Assembly (NCBI GenBank): GCA_019695305.1
Contig: JAIBAG010000007.1
Span: 56,542-120,541 of the forward strand
Length of the DNA: 64,000 nucleotides
Direction of reading: 5' to 3'
From: a bacterium
GTDB lineage: Bacteria > UBA10199 > JAIBAG01
Shown piece by piece: positions 16,536 to 24,929 of the stretch. The position numbers were made by a program, and so were the translations under genes. The number at the start of each line of letters is the position of its first letter. Position 1 is the first letter of the stretch. The notes beneath the pieces were generated by a model. It made no database searches. It saw only the letters and a list, made by a program, of their open reading frames with translations, and was not told the DNA's origin.

Positions 16536-18055
16536 GTTTAATTCAATCGCAACGCCAGGCTCGTTCATCAGGTTCTTTACCATTTTTGTTGGGTGAATTA
16601 GGCAAGACCAGTAGTGCTACCGATAAAAAGTTTGACGATATTGTTTCAAATGAAATCAGTCAGGAGGCAGCGCCTTCTGTTTCTTGCAAAGGCGAGAGCT
16701 CAACCGATTATACACAATCGGCCCCATCTAAAAATAAAGACGAAGAAGTTGAAACTGTTAAGTCGGAAAAATTAAATTCTAACGATTGTGAAGAGAATGT
16801 AGAAGATAAAAATACACAAAGTTCTCAGGCGGTAAGCTCGGCTCAAAAAGAAGAAAAGACTGAAGAAAAAGTTAAAGAAGAAGGCCAAAAGGATGAGAAG
16901 CCGGTTTCTTGTGAGTTAAATACTAAGGATGAAAATAATGATGCCATGTCGGCTGATTCACTTTATGCCTATATGACTTTACAAAATATATTGCCTCAGC
17001 AAACTACACTAGTTGCCACTCCAGTAGTTGAGGAGATGGTAGTAGAGGGATCAGAAAATATAAAAACTACTGAGCTTGAAACTGAAACTATGCCCGAAGC
17101 TGTTTATGAAAATATTTCGGCTTTAGTTGCGGTAAAAGAGGAGATTTCACAGAGTCATATTTCTCTTCCAGCTCAAGCGCTATTAGTAGAAAGTCCTCAA
17201 GCGGTTCCTTCTTCTGATTTGCTTGAAGATGAGAATCTCTATGTAGCCCAAGAAGGAGTTATTGTTCCATACGAACAACAAGAAGAAGCTCCTGTTCTAG
17301 AAAATGCCGAGCCAGAAATTGACAATTTAAATAATGAAGTTTCTGACGATGTCAATATTACTCAGTCTGTAGATACGGCTAAGTTGAAATTAAAGCCTCA
17401 ATTGGAGGTAGCTGGCACACAAAACTCTTTTGATATTAATTTTAACACCATGATTCAGTGGGAAGCTGCACTCCCCCAAGATACGAGACGGAATTTGGGC
17501 GCAATACTTGAGCAAAAAATAGCACCTCAAACACAAGAGATTAAAATCCCCCAACTGAGTGGTTTGACTACCTTGGCTCCAAAGCCAATGGGAGCTTTGG
17601 CCAATATCCGCTCTACTGTGCCTACGCTTAAGTTATTAACTATTAATGCCGAATCATTACAAAATCAAATCCGTGAAACATTAGGTTCTGAGTTAAAGCT
17701 TCAGAAAGATAAAATTGAAATTCGTCTCGATCCACCTGAATGGGGAAAGATTCATGTAAAAATTGAAACTCAGGAATCCGGGATGAAGGTATCCTTTTTT
17801 AGTGACAACCCTCTGGTTCGTGAAGCACTGGAAAAGCACATGCAAGATTTGAGAAATATGCTCAATCAAGATGGACTTAATTTTTCGAGTCTTAATGTAG
17901 GTGTACAAGAGCATGCCGCTCAAGGCAGAGAACAGGGTGATGACGCTCAAAATCAAGCTAATTTTGAAGATGTCGAATTATCAACTGAGGAAAATGGGGG
18001 TATTCAGGCCCGTCAACGTTTAAAAACATCATCGGTAGTAGACCATGTTGTTTAG
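16532..18055 (+). CDS. fliK: FliK, flagellar hook-length control protein
   Basis: The 507-aa molecular ruler that switches export from hook to filament substrates. The N-terminal two thirds is Glu/Ser/Val-rich low-complexity sequence, as expected for the ruler part. The C-terminal Flg_hook domain is clear: ELKLQKDKIEIRLDPPEWGKI, then MKVSFFSDNPLVREALEKHM, matching the family pattern of LxPxxLGxI followed by V/LR. flgD follows, giving the common fliK-flgD-flgE order. Confidence 0.9.
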   Translation: MSLIQSQRQARSSGSLPFLLGELGKTSSATDKKFDDIVSNEISQEAAPSVSCKGESSTDYTQSAPSKNKDEEVETVKSEKLNSNDCEENVEDKNTQSSQAVSSAQKEEKTEEKVKEEGQKDEKPVSCELNTKDENNDAMSADSLYAYMTLQNILPQQTTLVATPVVEEMVVEGSENIKTTELETETMPEAVYENISALVAVKEEISQSHISLPAQALLVESPQAVPSSDLLEDENLYVAQEGVIVPYEQQEEAPVLENAEPEIDNLNNEVSDDVNITQSVDTAKLKLKPQLEVAGTQNSFDINFNTMIQWEAALPQDTRRNLGAILEQKIAPQTQEIKIPQLSGLTTLAPKPMGALANIRSTVPTLKLLTINAESLQNQIRETLGSELKLQKDKIEIRLDPPEWGKIHVKIETQESGMKVSFFSDNPLVREALEKHMQDLRNMLNQDGLNFSSLNVGVQEHAAQGREQGDDAQNQANFEDVELSTEENGGIQARQRLKTSSVVDHVV

Positions 18056-18067
18056 AAAGGACTTTTT

Positions 18068-18739
18068 ATGGATGGAATAACAAAAGCAGCAAGTTCGTTT
18101 CAAAGCCCATCGGCTTCGGCTACAGACTCTAAGTCTAGTATCTTTGGAGCTAATAAAGATGATTTTTTAAAACTGTTTCTGGCTCAATTGCAGCATCAAG
18201 ATCCGATGAATGCCCAAGATCCAAATCAGATGATGCAGCAGATGACTCAGTTTGGTCAGTTAGAACAACTTATGAACTTAAACACTTCATTCTCGTCACT
18301 TAATGGATTGAATCAATCCATGCAAAGTACTCAGGCCGTTAATTTTATAGGAAAAAATGTTTCGGCCTATGGTAACACTATTGGCATAAAAGGTACCGAG
18401 CACGGCAAAATTGCCTACGATTTGGCAAGAGCTGCCGATGAGGTGGTTGCTGAAGTGTATAATGCAGCTGGACAAAAGGTTAGAACGATAAGTTTTGAAA
18501 ATCAGCCTGGAGGCGTTTCGAGCCATGAATTTGATGGGCTGAATGATAAGGGACAAGTTTTACCGGATGGAAATTATCGTATAAAAGTTACAGGTAAAAA
18601 TGCCGATGGTACGCTGGTAACAGCCTTACCTTTGGCTATTGGCACAGTGAGTTCACTTGAGTTTACTCAAAGTGGACCTATTTTAAACGTGGGAGGCAAT
18701 AAAATTGCGTATGGAGATATTATCTCTGTAGAACAATAA
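18068..18739 (+). CDS. flgD: FlgD, flagellar hook capping/scaffold protein
   Basis: A 223-aa protein needed for hook polymerisation. The N-terminal FlgD motif FLKLFLAQLQHQDPMNAQDPNQMMQQMTQFGQLEQL is unmistakable. The C-terminus has the Ig-like FlgD fold with FDGLNDKGQVLPDGNYRIKV. AAAGGA precedes the start and flgE follows after 13 bases. Confidence 0.95.
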   Translation: MDGITKAASSFQSPSASATDSKSSIFGANKDDFLKLFLAQLQHQDPMNAQDPNQMMQQMTQFGQLEQLMNLNTSFSSLNGLNQSMQSTQAVNFIGKNVSAYGNTIGIKGTEHGKIAYDLARAADEVVAEVYNAAGQKVRTISFENQPGGVSSHEFDGLNDKGQVLPDGNYRIKVTGKNADGTLVTALPLAIGTVSSLEFTQSGPILNVGGNKIAYGDIISVEQ

Positions 18740-18752
18740 GGAGGAGGAACTT

Positions 18753-20018
18753 ATGGGTATTTTTACAGCATTATTCTCGGGAGTTAACGGTATTAACTCA
18801 AACGGTAACGTTATTTCGGTTATCGGTGATAATATCGCTAACGTGAACACAATTGGTTTTAAGGGCAACAAGGCTCAGTTTGAAGATATCTTGGCCGGTA
18901 ACGATACCGGGCTAGGTTCTCGTGTGAGCGTTGTAAATCCCGAATTCAGTCAGGGCGGTTTCGAATCAACAGGTTCGGTAACTGACATGGCAATCGATGG
19001 TGACGGTTTCTTTATCTTAGAAAACCCAACAGACGGTTCCACGTTTTACTCACGCGCTGGTCAGTTTATTGTGGATAAAGATGGATATCTTGTGAACGCC
19101 GACAACTACCGCGTACAAGGTTATCAGGTTGATAGTAGTAATAATATTACATCCAGTATTGGAGATATTGTAATTTCTAAGGTGCCTGTAGCTCCTCAGG
19201 ATACAACTACAATCAGTGTTGTGGCTAATCTCGATTCTAACGAAATAGATCCAGCAGCATTTGATGAGGATGATCCTACCGGAACATCCAACTTTTCGGC
19301 TGGTATTACAGTGTACGATTCATTGGGTAACTCCCACTTGGTAACTATTTACTTTAGAAAAACCAGTACAGCCAATAGTTGGGAATGGAAAGCACTTGTG
19401 GACGGAGGCGAAATCACAGGTGGTACGGCAGGCGAGAATGAAATTGAAGCTGCTGGTACATTAACGTTTGATACAGACGGGACCCTTGTATCGGCTACCA
19501 CCTCAAGCAGTGATTTTGACTTTTTGGGTGCAACCCAATCTCAGGCTATAACCTTTGATTTTGGTAGCTCAACAGATAGTGGCGGCAGTGGCTTGGATGG
19601 CGTAACACAGTTTGGTAGTAATTCATCTGTGTCTAATATTAACCAAGATGGTTATGCTTCAGGTTCGTTAAAAACATTTGAAATAAGTGCCGATGGTACA
19701 ATTACCGGTAACTATTCAAACGGTGTGACGCAAACCATTGCGCAGGTTATTTTGGCCTCGTTTAATAACCCAAACGAACTTACCCGTGTAGGTTCAAACA
19801 ACTATATTGAAACTCTCGACTCCGGTGTTCCCCTCATTTCGTCTCCTGGTACATCAGGTAAGGGATCTATCGTGTCGAGTACACTTGAACAGTCTAACGT
19901 GGATTTGGCCAGTGAGCTGATCCGCATGGTGATCATTCAGCGCGGTTTCCAAGCAAATTCCCGTACTATTTCTACGGTGAACGATTTGTTGGCGCAGCTT
20001 GTGACATTAGGTCAATAG
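18753..20018 (+). CDS. flgE: FlgE, flagellar hook protein
   Basis: The hook subunit. The 421-aa protein begins GIFTALFSGVNGINSNGNVISVIGDNIANVNTIGFK and ends SNVDLASELIRMVIIQRGFQANSRTISTVNDLL, both diagnostic axial-protein termini. The variable middle is Gly/Ser/Thr-rich. A strong AAGGAGGAGG site precedes the ATG. It is followed by 179 bases without a recognised gene before fliL. Confidence 0.95.
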   Translation: MGIFTALFSGVNGINSNGNVISVIGDNIANVNTIGFKGNKAQFEDILAGNDTGLGSRVSVVNPEFSQGGFESTGSVTDMAIDGDGFFILENPTDGSTFYSRAGQFIVDKDGYLVNADNYRVQGYQVDSSNNITSSIGDIVISKVPVAPQDTTTISVVANLDSNEIDPAAFDEDDPTGTSNFSAGITVYDSLGNSHLVTIYFRKTSTANSWEWKALVDGGEITGGTAGENEIEAAGTLTFDTDGTLVSATTSSSDFDFLGATQSQAITFDFGSSTDSGGSGLDGVTQFGSNSSVSNINQDGYASGSLKTFEISADGTITGNYSNGVTQTIAQVILASFNNPNELTRVGSNNYIETLDSGVPLISSPGTSGKGSIVSSTLEQSNVDLASELIRMVIIQRGFQANSRTISTVNDLLAQLVTLGQ

Positions 20019-20197
20019 TAGGGTACATATTACCTTAATATACCGGCTGGGCTGGATGTTTGGTTTCCCCTGTTACTTTATATAAGGCCTGTATCTTTGA
20101 TGCTGGTTTTAGAGGGGGGAGCTTTATTTAAAAAGAAAATGAACTTTAGAGAATTGCTTGTCAGATATTTAAAAAGCAGTTACTCTCATAAAAAACT

Positions 20198-20884
20198 ATG
20201 GCTGATGAAGAAAAAAAGGAAGAGGCACCTCCCGAAGGGGATGCGGGTGCCGAGGGTGCTAAACCGTCTCTTATTAAGAAACTTTTAAATCCCAAGATTT
20301 TAATTCCGCTTGTGCTGGTTGTGGGTATTGGTGCCGGTGCAGGTGTGGGTTTAATTTTAGGCAAAAAAAATGAGCCGCCTCCAGCTGCTGAAGGTGAAGG
20401 AGCAAAAGGTAAAGAAGGTGAAGCTAAGCAGGGTGAAGGAGAGGCCAAGCATGGTGAGGGAGAAAAGCCTAAAGAGGGTGAGGCTAAAAGCGAAACACCT
20501 CCTCCCGTAGAAGAATTACCAGCCGAAGATGAACCAGGTGATACCGGTGGCGGGGCCGAGCCACCCGAGGGTGAAATTAACGAAGCGCTTCTTATTAAAT
20601 TTGACCCTGTTGTGGTGAATATTTTTGAAAAGAACTCGATTCACTATTTAAAGTTGCAATTACAGTTTAAAATGAGCAACGAGGAATCGGTGGCTGAGGT
20701 TAATACCAAAAAAGCCATGTTACGCGATAAACTATTGTTTATTATTAGTGATACAACACTACGTGAAGTTCTCTCTACCGGGGGTAAAACTCTTCTTAAA
20801 GAAGATATCCAGCATGCCTTTAATAAAATCCTTAAAAAAGGCAAGGTTGAGTACATCTATTTTACCGACTTTACTATCCAGTAA
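20198..20884 (+). CDS. fliL: FliL, flagellar basal body-associated protein
   Basis: FliL associates with the stator. The 228-aa protein has a single membrane span near residues 35-57, then an unusual 60-residue linker of Gly/Glu/Ala/Lys/Pro repeats (GEGEAKQGEGEAKHGEGEK), then the FliL domain from about residue 125 (LIKFDPVVVNIFE, MLRDKLLFIISDTTL). An in-frame stop lies directly upstream, fixing the ATG at 20198, which lacks a clear ribosome site. A strong terminator follows, closing the first flagellar operon. Confidence 0.88.
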   Translation: MADEEKKEEAPPEGDAGAEGAKPSLIKKLLNPKILIPLVLVVGIGAGAGVGLILGKKNEPPPAAEGEGAKGKEGEAKQGEGEAKHGEGEKPKEGEAKSETPPPVEELPAEDEPGDTGGGAEPPEGEINEALLIKFDPVVVNIFEKNSIHYLKLQLQFKMSNEESVAEVNTKKAMLRDKLLFIISDTTLREVLSTGGKTLLKEDIQHAFNKILKKGKVEYIYFTDFTIQ

Positions 20885-20897
20885 AAAAAGCCTTAAG

Positions 20898-20943
20898 GGT
20901 ATGGGTGGCGGAAATATTTTCCTACGCCCATACCTCTCTTTTT
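20898..20943 (+). terminator. Rho-independent terminator after fliL
   Basis: GGTATGGG and CCCATACC form an eight-base perfect outer stem (20898-20905 and 20927-20934), continued by a G-U and a G-C pair. A further GGAAA/TTTCC pairing sits inside the loop. TCTCTTTTT follows directly. It separates the flgB-fliL operon from the fliM operon, which has its own promoter. Confidence 0.8.
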
Positions 20944-21005
20944 AAGTAAATACAGTAAGTAATTGAAAAATATAGATTTTTTATGCTTTTTTAGATTTAG
21001 TCTCC

Positions 21006-21021
21006 TGGTATGTTGCTTGCA
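21006..21021 (+). promoter_or_regulatory. Sigma-54 promoter of the fliM operon
   Basis: TGGTATG, four bases, TTGCA gives the exact ten-base GG-to-GC spacing of RpoN promoters. With the -12 C at 21020 the predicted transcript starts near 21032, only two bases before the fliM ATG at 21034. The message would be almost leaderless. Its position directly after a terminator supports it. Confidence 0.75.
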
Positions 21022-21033
21022 ATAACGAGGGGG

Positions 21034-21960
21034 ATGACGCAAGAAAGCCATAAAAAACCAACAGGTTATTGGACAGGGGAAACAAATGCTTTTAATCTGT
21101 TTAATGCCCTTAAAAACAAGGACGAACAGGAAAAAGTATTAAAAGACACCTGCGCTAACCTATTGCCAGCCTTTGTAAAGGCCTTTAACGAGCTGACCGG
21201 TTTGGACGTGTTAGTAGAAATGACCTTATTTCAAGAATCGCCTGGGTCAAATATCATAAAAGAATTAAACCCCGAAGAAAATATTCTCTCTCTTATCAAA
21301 GAAGACAAATTTAATTTAGAAGGACTTTTTGGCTACAGCAGAAATCTATTTAATTTTGTTTATAACCTTATGCTTGGGGGAAATAGACCTTTTGAAAAAG
21401 GCGGGCAATTAACCGATTTAGAAAAAATATTTTGCGAAAAATTAAACAAGACTATTGCTGATGCGGCCTTTGTACCTTTTCGTGATAAAATGAAAGCTCT
21501 TTTTAAACTGGGTAAATGTTTTGATGATGTTACCGAATATCAAAAAGTTAAATGGAGTTTTGATGCTTATCATTTAACCTTTGATGTAAAACAGGAAAAT
21601 GAAATTGGAAAAATTACCCTGGTACTCCCACTGGATATCTTGAAATCGATCGTTTTAACGCCAGCAGGTAGCGCAGACGAAGAGCAAAGTGGTGATTCCG
21701 ATGCCGATTGGATTCGTGGAGTTACTAATGCCATTGCCCCAAAAGAAATTGCCGTAAACGTGAGACTTGGGCATATGGCACTTCCTCTTAAAACAGTTTT
21801 AAATTTACAAGAAAATGAAACTTACCCGGTTACAATAACCGAGGGAGGCCATACCGTCTTTTTAAACGGTGAGGCTTCATTTTTGTCTAGCATCGGTACA
21901 GCCGGCGGCATGAGGGCCGTCCAAATTATCGATACGTTACAAGGAGAAAACAATGGCTGA
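21034..21960 (+). CDS. fliM: FliM-like flagellar motor switch protein
   Basis: A divergent FliM of about 308 aa. The middle CheC-like domain contains LMLGGNRPFEKGGQLTDLEKIFCEKL, matching the FliM GG...LTxxE pattern. The C-terminal SpoA domain contains VNVRLGHMALPLKTVLNLQ and VFLNGEASF. The usual N-terminal CheY-P-binding motif (LSQxEIDALL) is not present; the protein starts MTQESHKKPTGYW. An in-frame stop just upstream rules out a longer form. It overlaps fliN by eight bases. Position before fliN-fliO-fliP supports the call. Confidence 0.85.
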   Translation: MTQESHKKPTGYWTGETNAFNLFNALKNKDEQEKVLKDTCANLLPAFVKAFNELTGLDVLVEMTLFQESPGSNIIKELNPEENILSLIKEDKFNLEGLFGYSRNLFNFVYNLMLGGNRPFEKGGQLTDLEKIFCEKLNKTIADAAFVPFRDKMKALFKLGKCFDDVTEYQKVKWSFDAYHLTFDVKQENEIGKITLVLPLDILKSIVLTPAGSADEEQSGDSDADWIRGVTNAIAPKEIAVNVRLGHMALPLKTVLNLQENETYPVTITEGGHTVFLNGEASFLSSIGTAGGMRAVQIIDTLQGENNG

Positions 21961-22240
21961 AGAAACACAACAAGAACCCCAAAGTACAGCCCCTAGTGGT
22001 TTAAGTTTGGTACAAGATGTTCCCCTGGTACTCCAAGTACAATTGGGAGAAGCCGTGATGACTATTGGCGATGTTTTAAAGTGTGGAAAAGGTTCGGTAA
22101 TACCTCTTAATCAAAAAGCGGGCGATCCATTTAAAATTTTTCTCGAAAGTCGACTATTGGCCGAAGGTGAAATTGTGGAAGCCGGTGAAAGTTTGGGTAT
22201 TAAGGTAACTAAAGTTTATAAAGATGGTGCTGAAAACTAA
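21953..22240 (+). CDS. fliN: FliN, flagellar motor switch protein
   Basis: A 95-aa protein consisting of a short Gln/Pro-rich start and one SpoA domain (LQVQLGEAVMTIGDVLKCGKGSVIPL, FLESRLLAEGEIVEAGESLGIKV). Standard minimal FliN. It forms the lower C-ring with FliM, whose gene it overlaps. fliO follows after 16 bases with AAGGAG before its ATG. Confidence 0.9.
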   Translation: MAEETQQEPQSTAPSGLSLVQDVPLVLQVQLGEAVMTIGDVLKCGKGSVIPLNQKAGDPFKIFLESRLLAEGEIVEAGESLGIKVTKVYKDGAEN

Positions 22241-22256
22241 AATAAAGGAGAATTTT

Positions 22257-23111
22257 ATGAAAAATAAACTCATCTGGATTTTCATAGCAACTTGTTTAAT
22301 GTCTTTCCCAGTACACGCGGAAGAGGGTGTTAAAAATAACGAGATAAAAACCGATTCGCAAAGCTTGCTTGAGTTGCTTGAGAAAAATAGCGCTAAAAAT
22401 GAAGATAAAGTTCCAGATGACAAACAAGTACAGGCTACGGCCGAACCGGCCAAAGAAGAGGTGAAAACGGCCGAAGAAGCTGCTGTGCCTGTAGTATCGG
22501 TAACTCAAAATACAAATCCATTAATTGAAGAAGCTCAAGACGGTCAACTTCCTTGGCTAAAAACTGGATTATCGTTTGCTTTTGTGGCTTCTACTATTCT
22601 TATTCTGGCTTTTCTCTACCAGAAAAAAGGTGGATCATCGCCATTTAATTTATCTAAGAGCAACTCTTTAAAAATTATTCAAAACGTATCGTTAGGTTTA
22701 AAAAGAAGTTTGCATGTTGTTGAATTTGACGGCCAAAGACTTTTGCTTGCTAGCACAGCAACCGATATTCGTGTGCTATCGGGGAAAGCGGAAGCCCTGC
22801 AAATGGCCATACAAAATCTGGAAACAACAGTATCAGAGCCCAGCCAGTTTGTTGCTCAAAAAGTAGATGGAAATTCCAACAGTCTTAAAAAAGAACAGCC
22901 TGTTCTAGAAACTGCTAAAGAAGAGTTGACCATGCAGCGCCCGCGAATCCGCGATAAAATGGTAAATTTAAAACCCTTGCATAATAAAGGAGCTATCTCA
23001 TTTAAGGAAGACTTGTTTGAAAAAAATTTAAAAAAGTTTTCTGGTGACGAAACTTTTACACAGGATGCCGCTGAAATTGCCAGAGGGCATAACTTAAATA
23101 CCTTAATGTAA
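22257..23111 (+). CDS. fliO: FliO, flagellar biosynthetic protein
   Basis: A 284-aa protein that in the family stabilises assembly of the FliP ring. Seen: an N-terminal signal peptide (cleavage near VHA|EE), a charged periplasmic stretch, a membrane span near residues 100-118, then the FliO-like domain (LKIIQNVSLGLKRSLHVVEFDGQRLLLAST). It is much longer than enterobacterial FliO but normal for signal-peptide-type FliO. The start at 22257 is fixed by AAAGGAG. Confidence 0.82.
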   Translation: MKNKLIWIFIATCLMSFPVHAEEGVKNNEIKTDSQSLLELLEKNSAKNEDKVPDDKQVQATAEPAKEEVKTAEEAAVPVVSVTQNTNPLIEEAQDGQLPWLKTGLSFAFVASTILILAFLYQKKGGSSPFNLSKSNSLKIIQNVSLGLKRSLHVVEFDGQRLLLASTATDIRVLSGKAEALQMAIQNLETTVSEPSQFVAQKVDGNSNSLKKEQPVLETAKEELTMQRPRIRDKMVNLKPLHNKGAISFKEDLFEKNLKKFSGDETFTQDAAEIARGHNLNTLM

Positions 23112-23112
23112 A

Positions 23113-23883
23113 ATGAAAAGAAAAAGCTTTACAACCTTAATGATAATTGCGGCATTAGCCTTAACAGGTGTTTTGTTTGCGGCTCAGGCCCATGCTCAAT
23201 CGATGATGCCTTCAATTAATCTTTCAATTGGAAGTGGTACCAAGGGTGGAACAGAAACGGCAACTGCCATGAAAATTTTCATTTTCATGACTCTTTTAAC
23301 AGTTGCGCCGGCACTCATTTTAACCATGACCTGCTTTACCCGAGTAGTCATTGTGCTTTCCTTTATTCGTCAGGCTATAGGTGTTCATCAAACGCCTCCT
23401 AATCAGGTGATTATTGGCTTATCACTATTTCTTTCATTTTTTATTATGGGTCCTGTTTTTAAAGATATTAACGAAAATGCCATTAAGCCTTTTTTTGCCG
23501 ATCAAATTTCTCAAGATGATGCGTTTGCAAAAGCATCCATGCCGTTAAAAGCATTTATGCTAAAACAAACGCACAAAAACGATTTGCAAATGATGCTAAA
23601 GGTAGCCAAACCAGAGGAAATGCCTACCACGCTTGAAACTATGCCTCTTTCAATACTGGTACCCTCTTTTATTCTAAGCGAAATGAAAACCGCATTTGAA
23701 ATTGGATTTTTAATTTATCTTCCCTTTGTGCTTATCGATATGGTGGTGTCAATGGTTTTACTAACCATGGGTATGATGGTGCTCCCTCCCGTGGTGATTT
23801 CCTTGCCATTTAAATTAATGCTGTTTGTACTTGTTGACGGCTGGAATTTAATTGTGGGCTCCTTAGTTTCGAGTTTTAAATGA
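23113..23883 (+). CDS. fliP: FliP, flagellar type III export gate protein
   Basis: A core export-gate protein of 256 aa. It has a cleavable signal peptide (to about AHA|QS) and four membrane spans. Seen: RVVIVLSFIRQAIGVHQTPPNQVIIGLSLFLSFFIMGPVF and FVLIDMVVSMVLLTMGMMVLPPVVISLPFKLMLFVLVDGWNLIVGSL, both near-invariant in FliP. fliQ overlaps by four bases. Confidence 0.96.
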   Translation: MKRKSFTTLMIIAALALTGVLFAAQAHAQSMMPSINLSIGSGTKGGTETATAMKIFIFMTLLTVAPALILTMTCFTRVVIVLSFIRQAIGVHQTPPNQVIIGLSLFLSFFIMGPVFKDINENAIKPFFADQISQDDAFAKASMPLKAFMLKQTHKNDLQMMLKVAKPEEMPTTLETMPLSILVPSFILSEMKTAFEIGFLIYLPFVLIDMVVSMVLLTMGMMVLPPVVISLPFKLMLFVLVDGWNLIVGSLVSSFK

Positions 23884-24152
23884 CCGCTCAAGCTGTTGTA
23901 GAACTGGGACGTGAAACTATTATCACCTGTATTTTGGTGGCGGCACCTATTTTGGCAGTAGGGTTTATTGTGGGTTTAGCGGTTAGCTTTTTACAGGCTA
24001 TAACACAAATTCAGGAAATGACTGTGGCCTTTGTGCCAAAACTTTTAGCTATTGGTGCCTCTATAATTTTATTTGGATCTTGGATGCTAAAATTACTGAT
24101 GGATTACACCATCAAGTTGTTGGGTGGGTTTCAGAATTTTATTAGTTTTTAA
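23880..24152 (+). CDS. fliQ: FliQ, flagellar type III export gate protein
   Basis: A 90-aa protein with two membrane spans. Seen: VVELGRETIITCILVAAPIL and VSFLQAITQIQEMTVAFVPKLLA, the FliQ signature. It is ATGA-coupled to fliP, and fliR starts one base after its stop, so the three gate subunits are co-translated. Confidence 0.95.
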   Translation: MTAQAVVELGRETIITCILVAAPILAVGFIVGLAVSFLQAITQIQEMTVAFVPKLLAIGASIILFGSWMLKLLMDYTIKLLGGFQNFISF

Positions 24153-24153
24153 T

Positions 24154-24918
24154 ATGAACACGATGATCAACAATTTTATGGCTCTTTCGATGTCTGCTTT
24201 CAGAATAGGCGCCGTTTTATATGCAATGCCTGTTATAGGCACAACAAACGTAACTCCCTTTTTACGCTTTATTTTAAGTATTTCCATTGCCTATATTTTT
24301 TTTGGTCAAGCTTTAAGCTTTCCAAGTGAAATATGGACAAATAATTATGTGTTACTGATGACATTAGGACGTGAAATTGCGATTGGTTTATGGATGGGAT
24401 TTACAGTTCGCTTACTTTTTTTGGTTGTGAATATGGGGCTTGAATTTGCCGGTATGCAGATGGGTTTTACTATGGCTAATATTTTTGATCCTCAAAATAA
24501 CTCTCAAGTATCGGTATTGTCGTATATTGGATTAATATTAGGTATTTTACTCTTTTTTGGATCTAATTTTCATTACGACCTTTTGATGGCTATTAAGAGA
24601 AGTTATCAGGTGATGCCAATGGGACTTCCAGACTGGAAATTATCAGGTATGATGGATTTGATGATGCAAATGGTTCAAACTTGTTTTGTATATGCATTAA
24701 AAATTGCCATGCCTGTGATGGCTGGAATGTTTTTTATTCAATTTATTTTAGGTGTAATAGCTAGAACAGCTCCGCAAATGAATTTGTTTTTTAATATCAC
24801 GTTTATTTTAAATATTGTTGCTGGTTTGTTTATTGTGGTTTTGTCGCTCGACAAAATAATTCCTTACCTGAATCGTTACAATGACATGCTTATTAGTCAT
24901 GGTTACGGTATTTGGTAG
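24154..24918 (+). CDS. fliR: FliR, flagellar type III export gate protein
   Basis: A 254-aa polytopic membrane protein. Seen: MSAFRIGAVLYAMPVIG, GREIAIGLWMGFTVRLLFLVVNMGLEFAGMQMGFTMANIFDPQ and VMAGMFFIQFILGVIARTAPQMNLF, the FliR family core. The ATG at 24154 follows the fliQ stop after one base. Gene order fliPQR-flhB-flhA is classical. Confidence 0.94.
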   Translation: MNTMINNFMALSMSAFRIGAVLYAMPVIGTTNVTPFLRFILSISIAYIFFGQALSFPSEIWTNNYVLLMTLGREIAIGLWMGFTVRLLFLVVNMGLEFAGMQMGFTMANIFDPQNNSQVSVLSYIGLILGILLFFGSNFHYDLLMAIKRSYQVMPMGLPDWKLSGMMDLMMQMVQTCFVYALKIAMPVMAGMFFIQFILGVIARTAPQMNLFFNITFILNIVAGLFIVVLSLDKIIPYLNRYNDMLISHGYGIW

Positions 24919-24929
24919 GTAATATTACG

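Noticed and set aside
20097..20288. 63-codon frame between flgE and fliL
   Set aside because: Its last third overlaps fliL out of frame; the composition is Lys/Arg-rich shadow and no FlbD-like sequence was found in the 20019-20197 gap.
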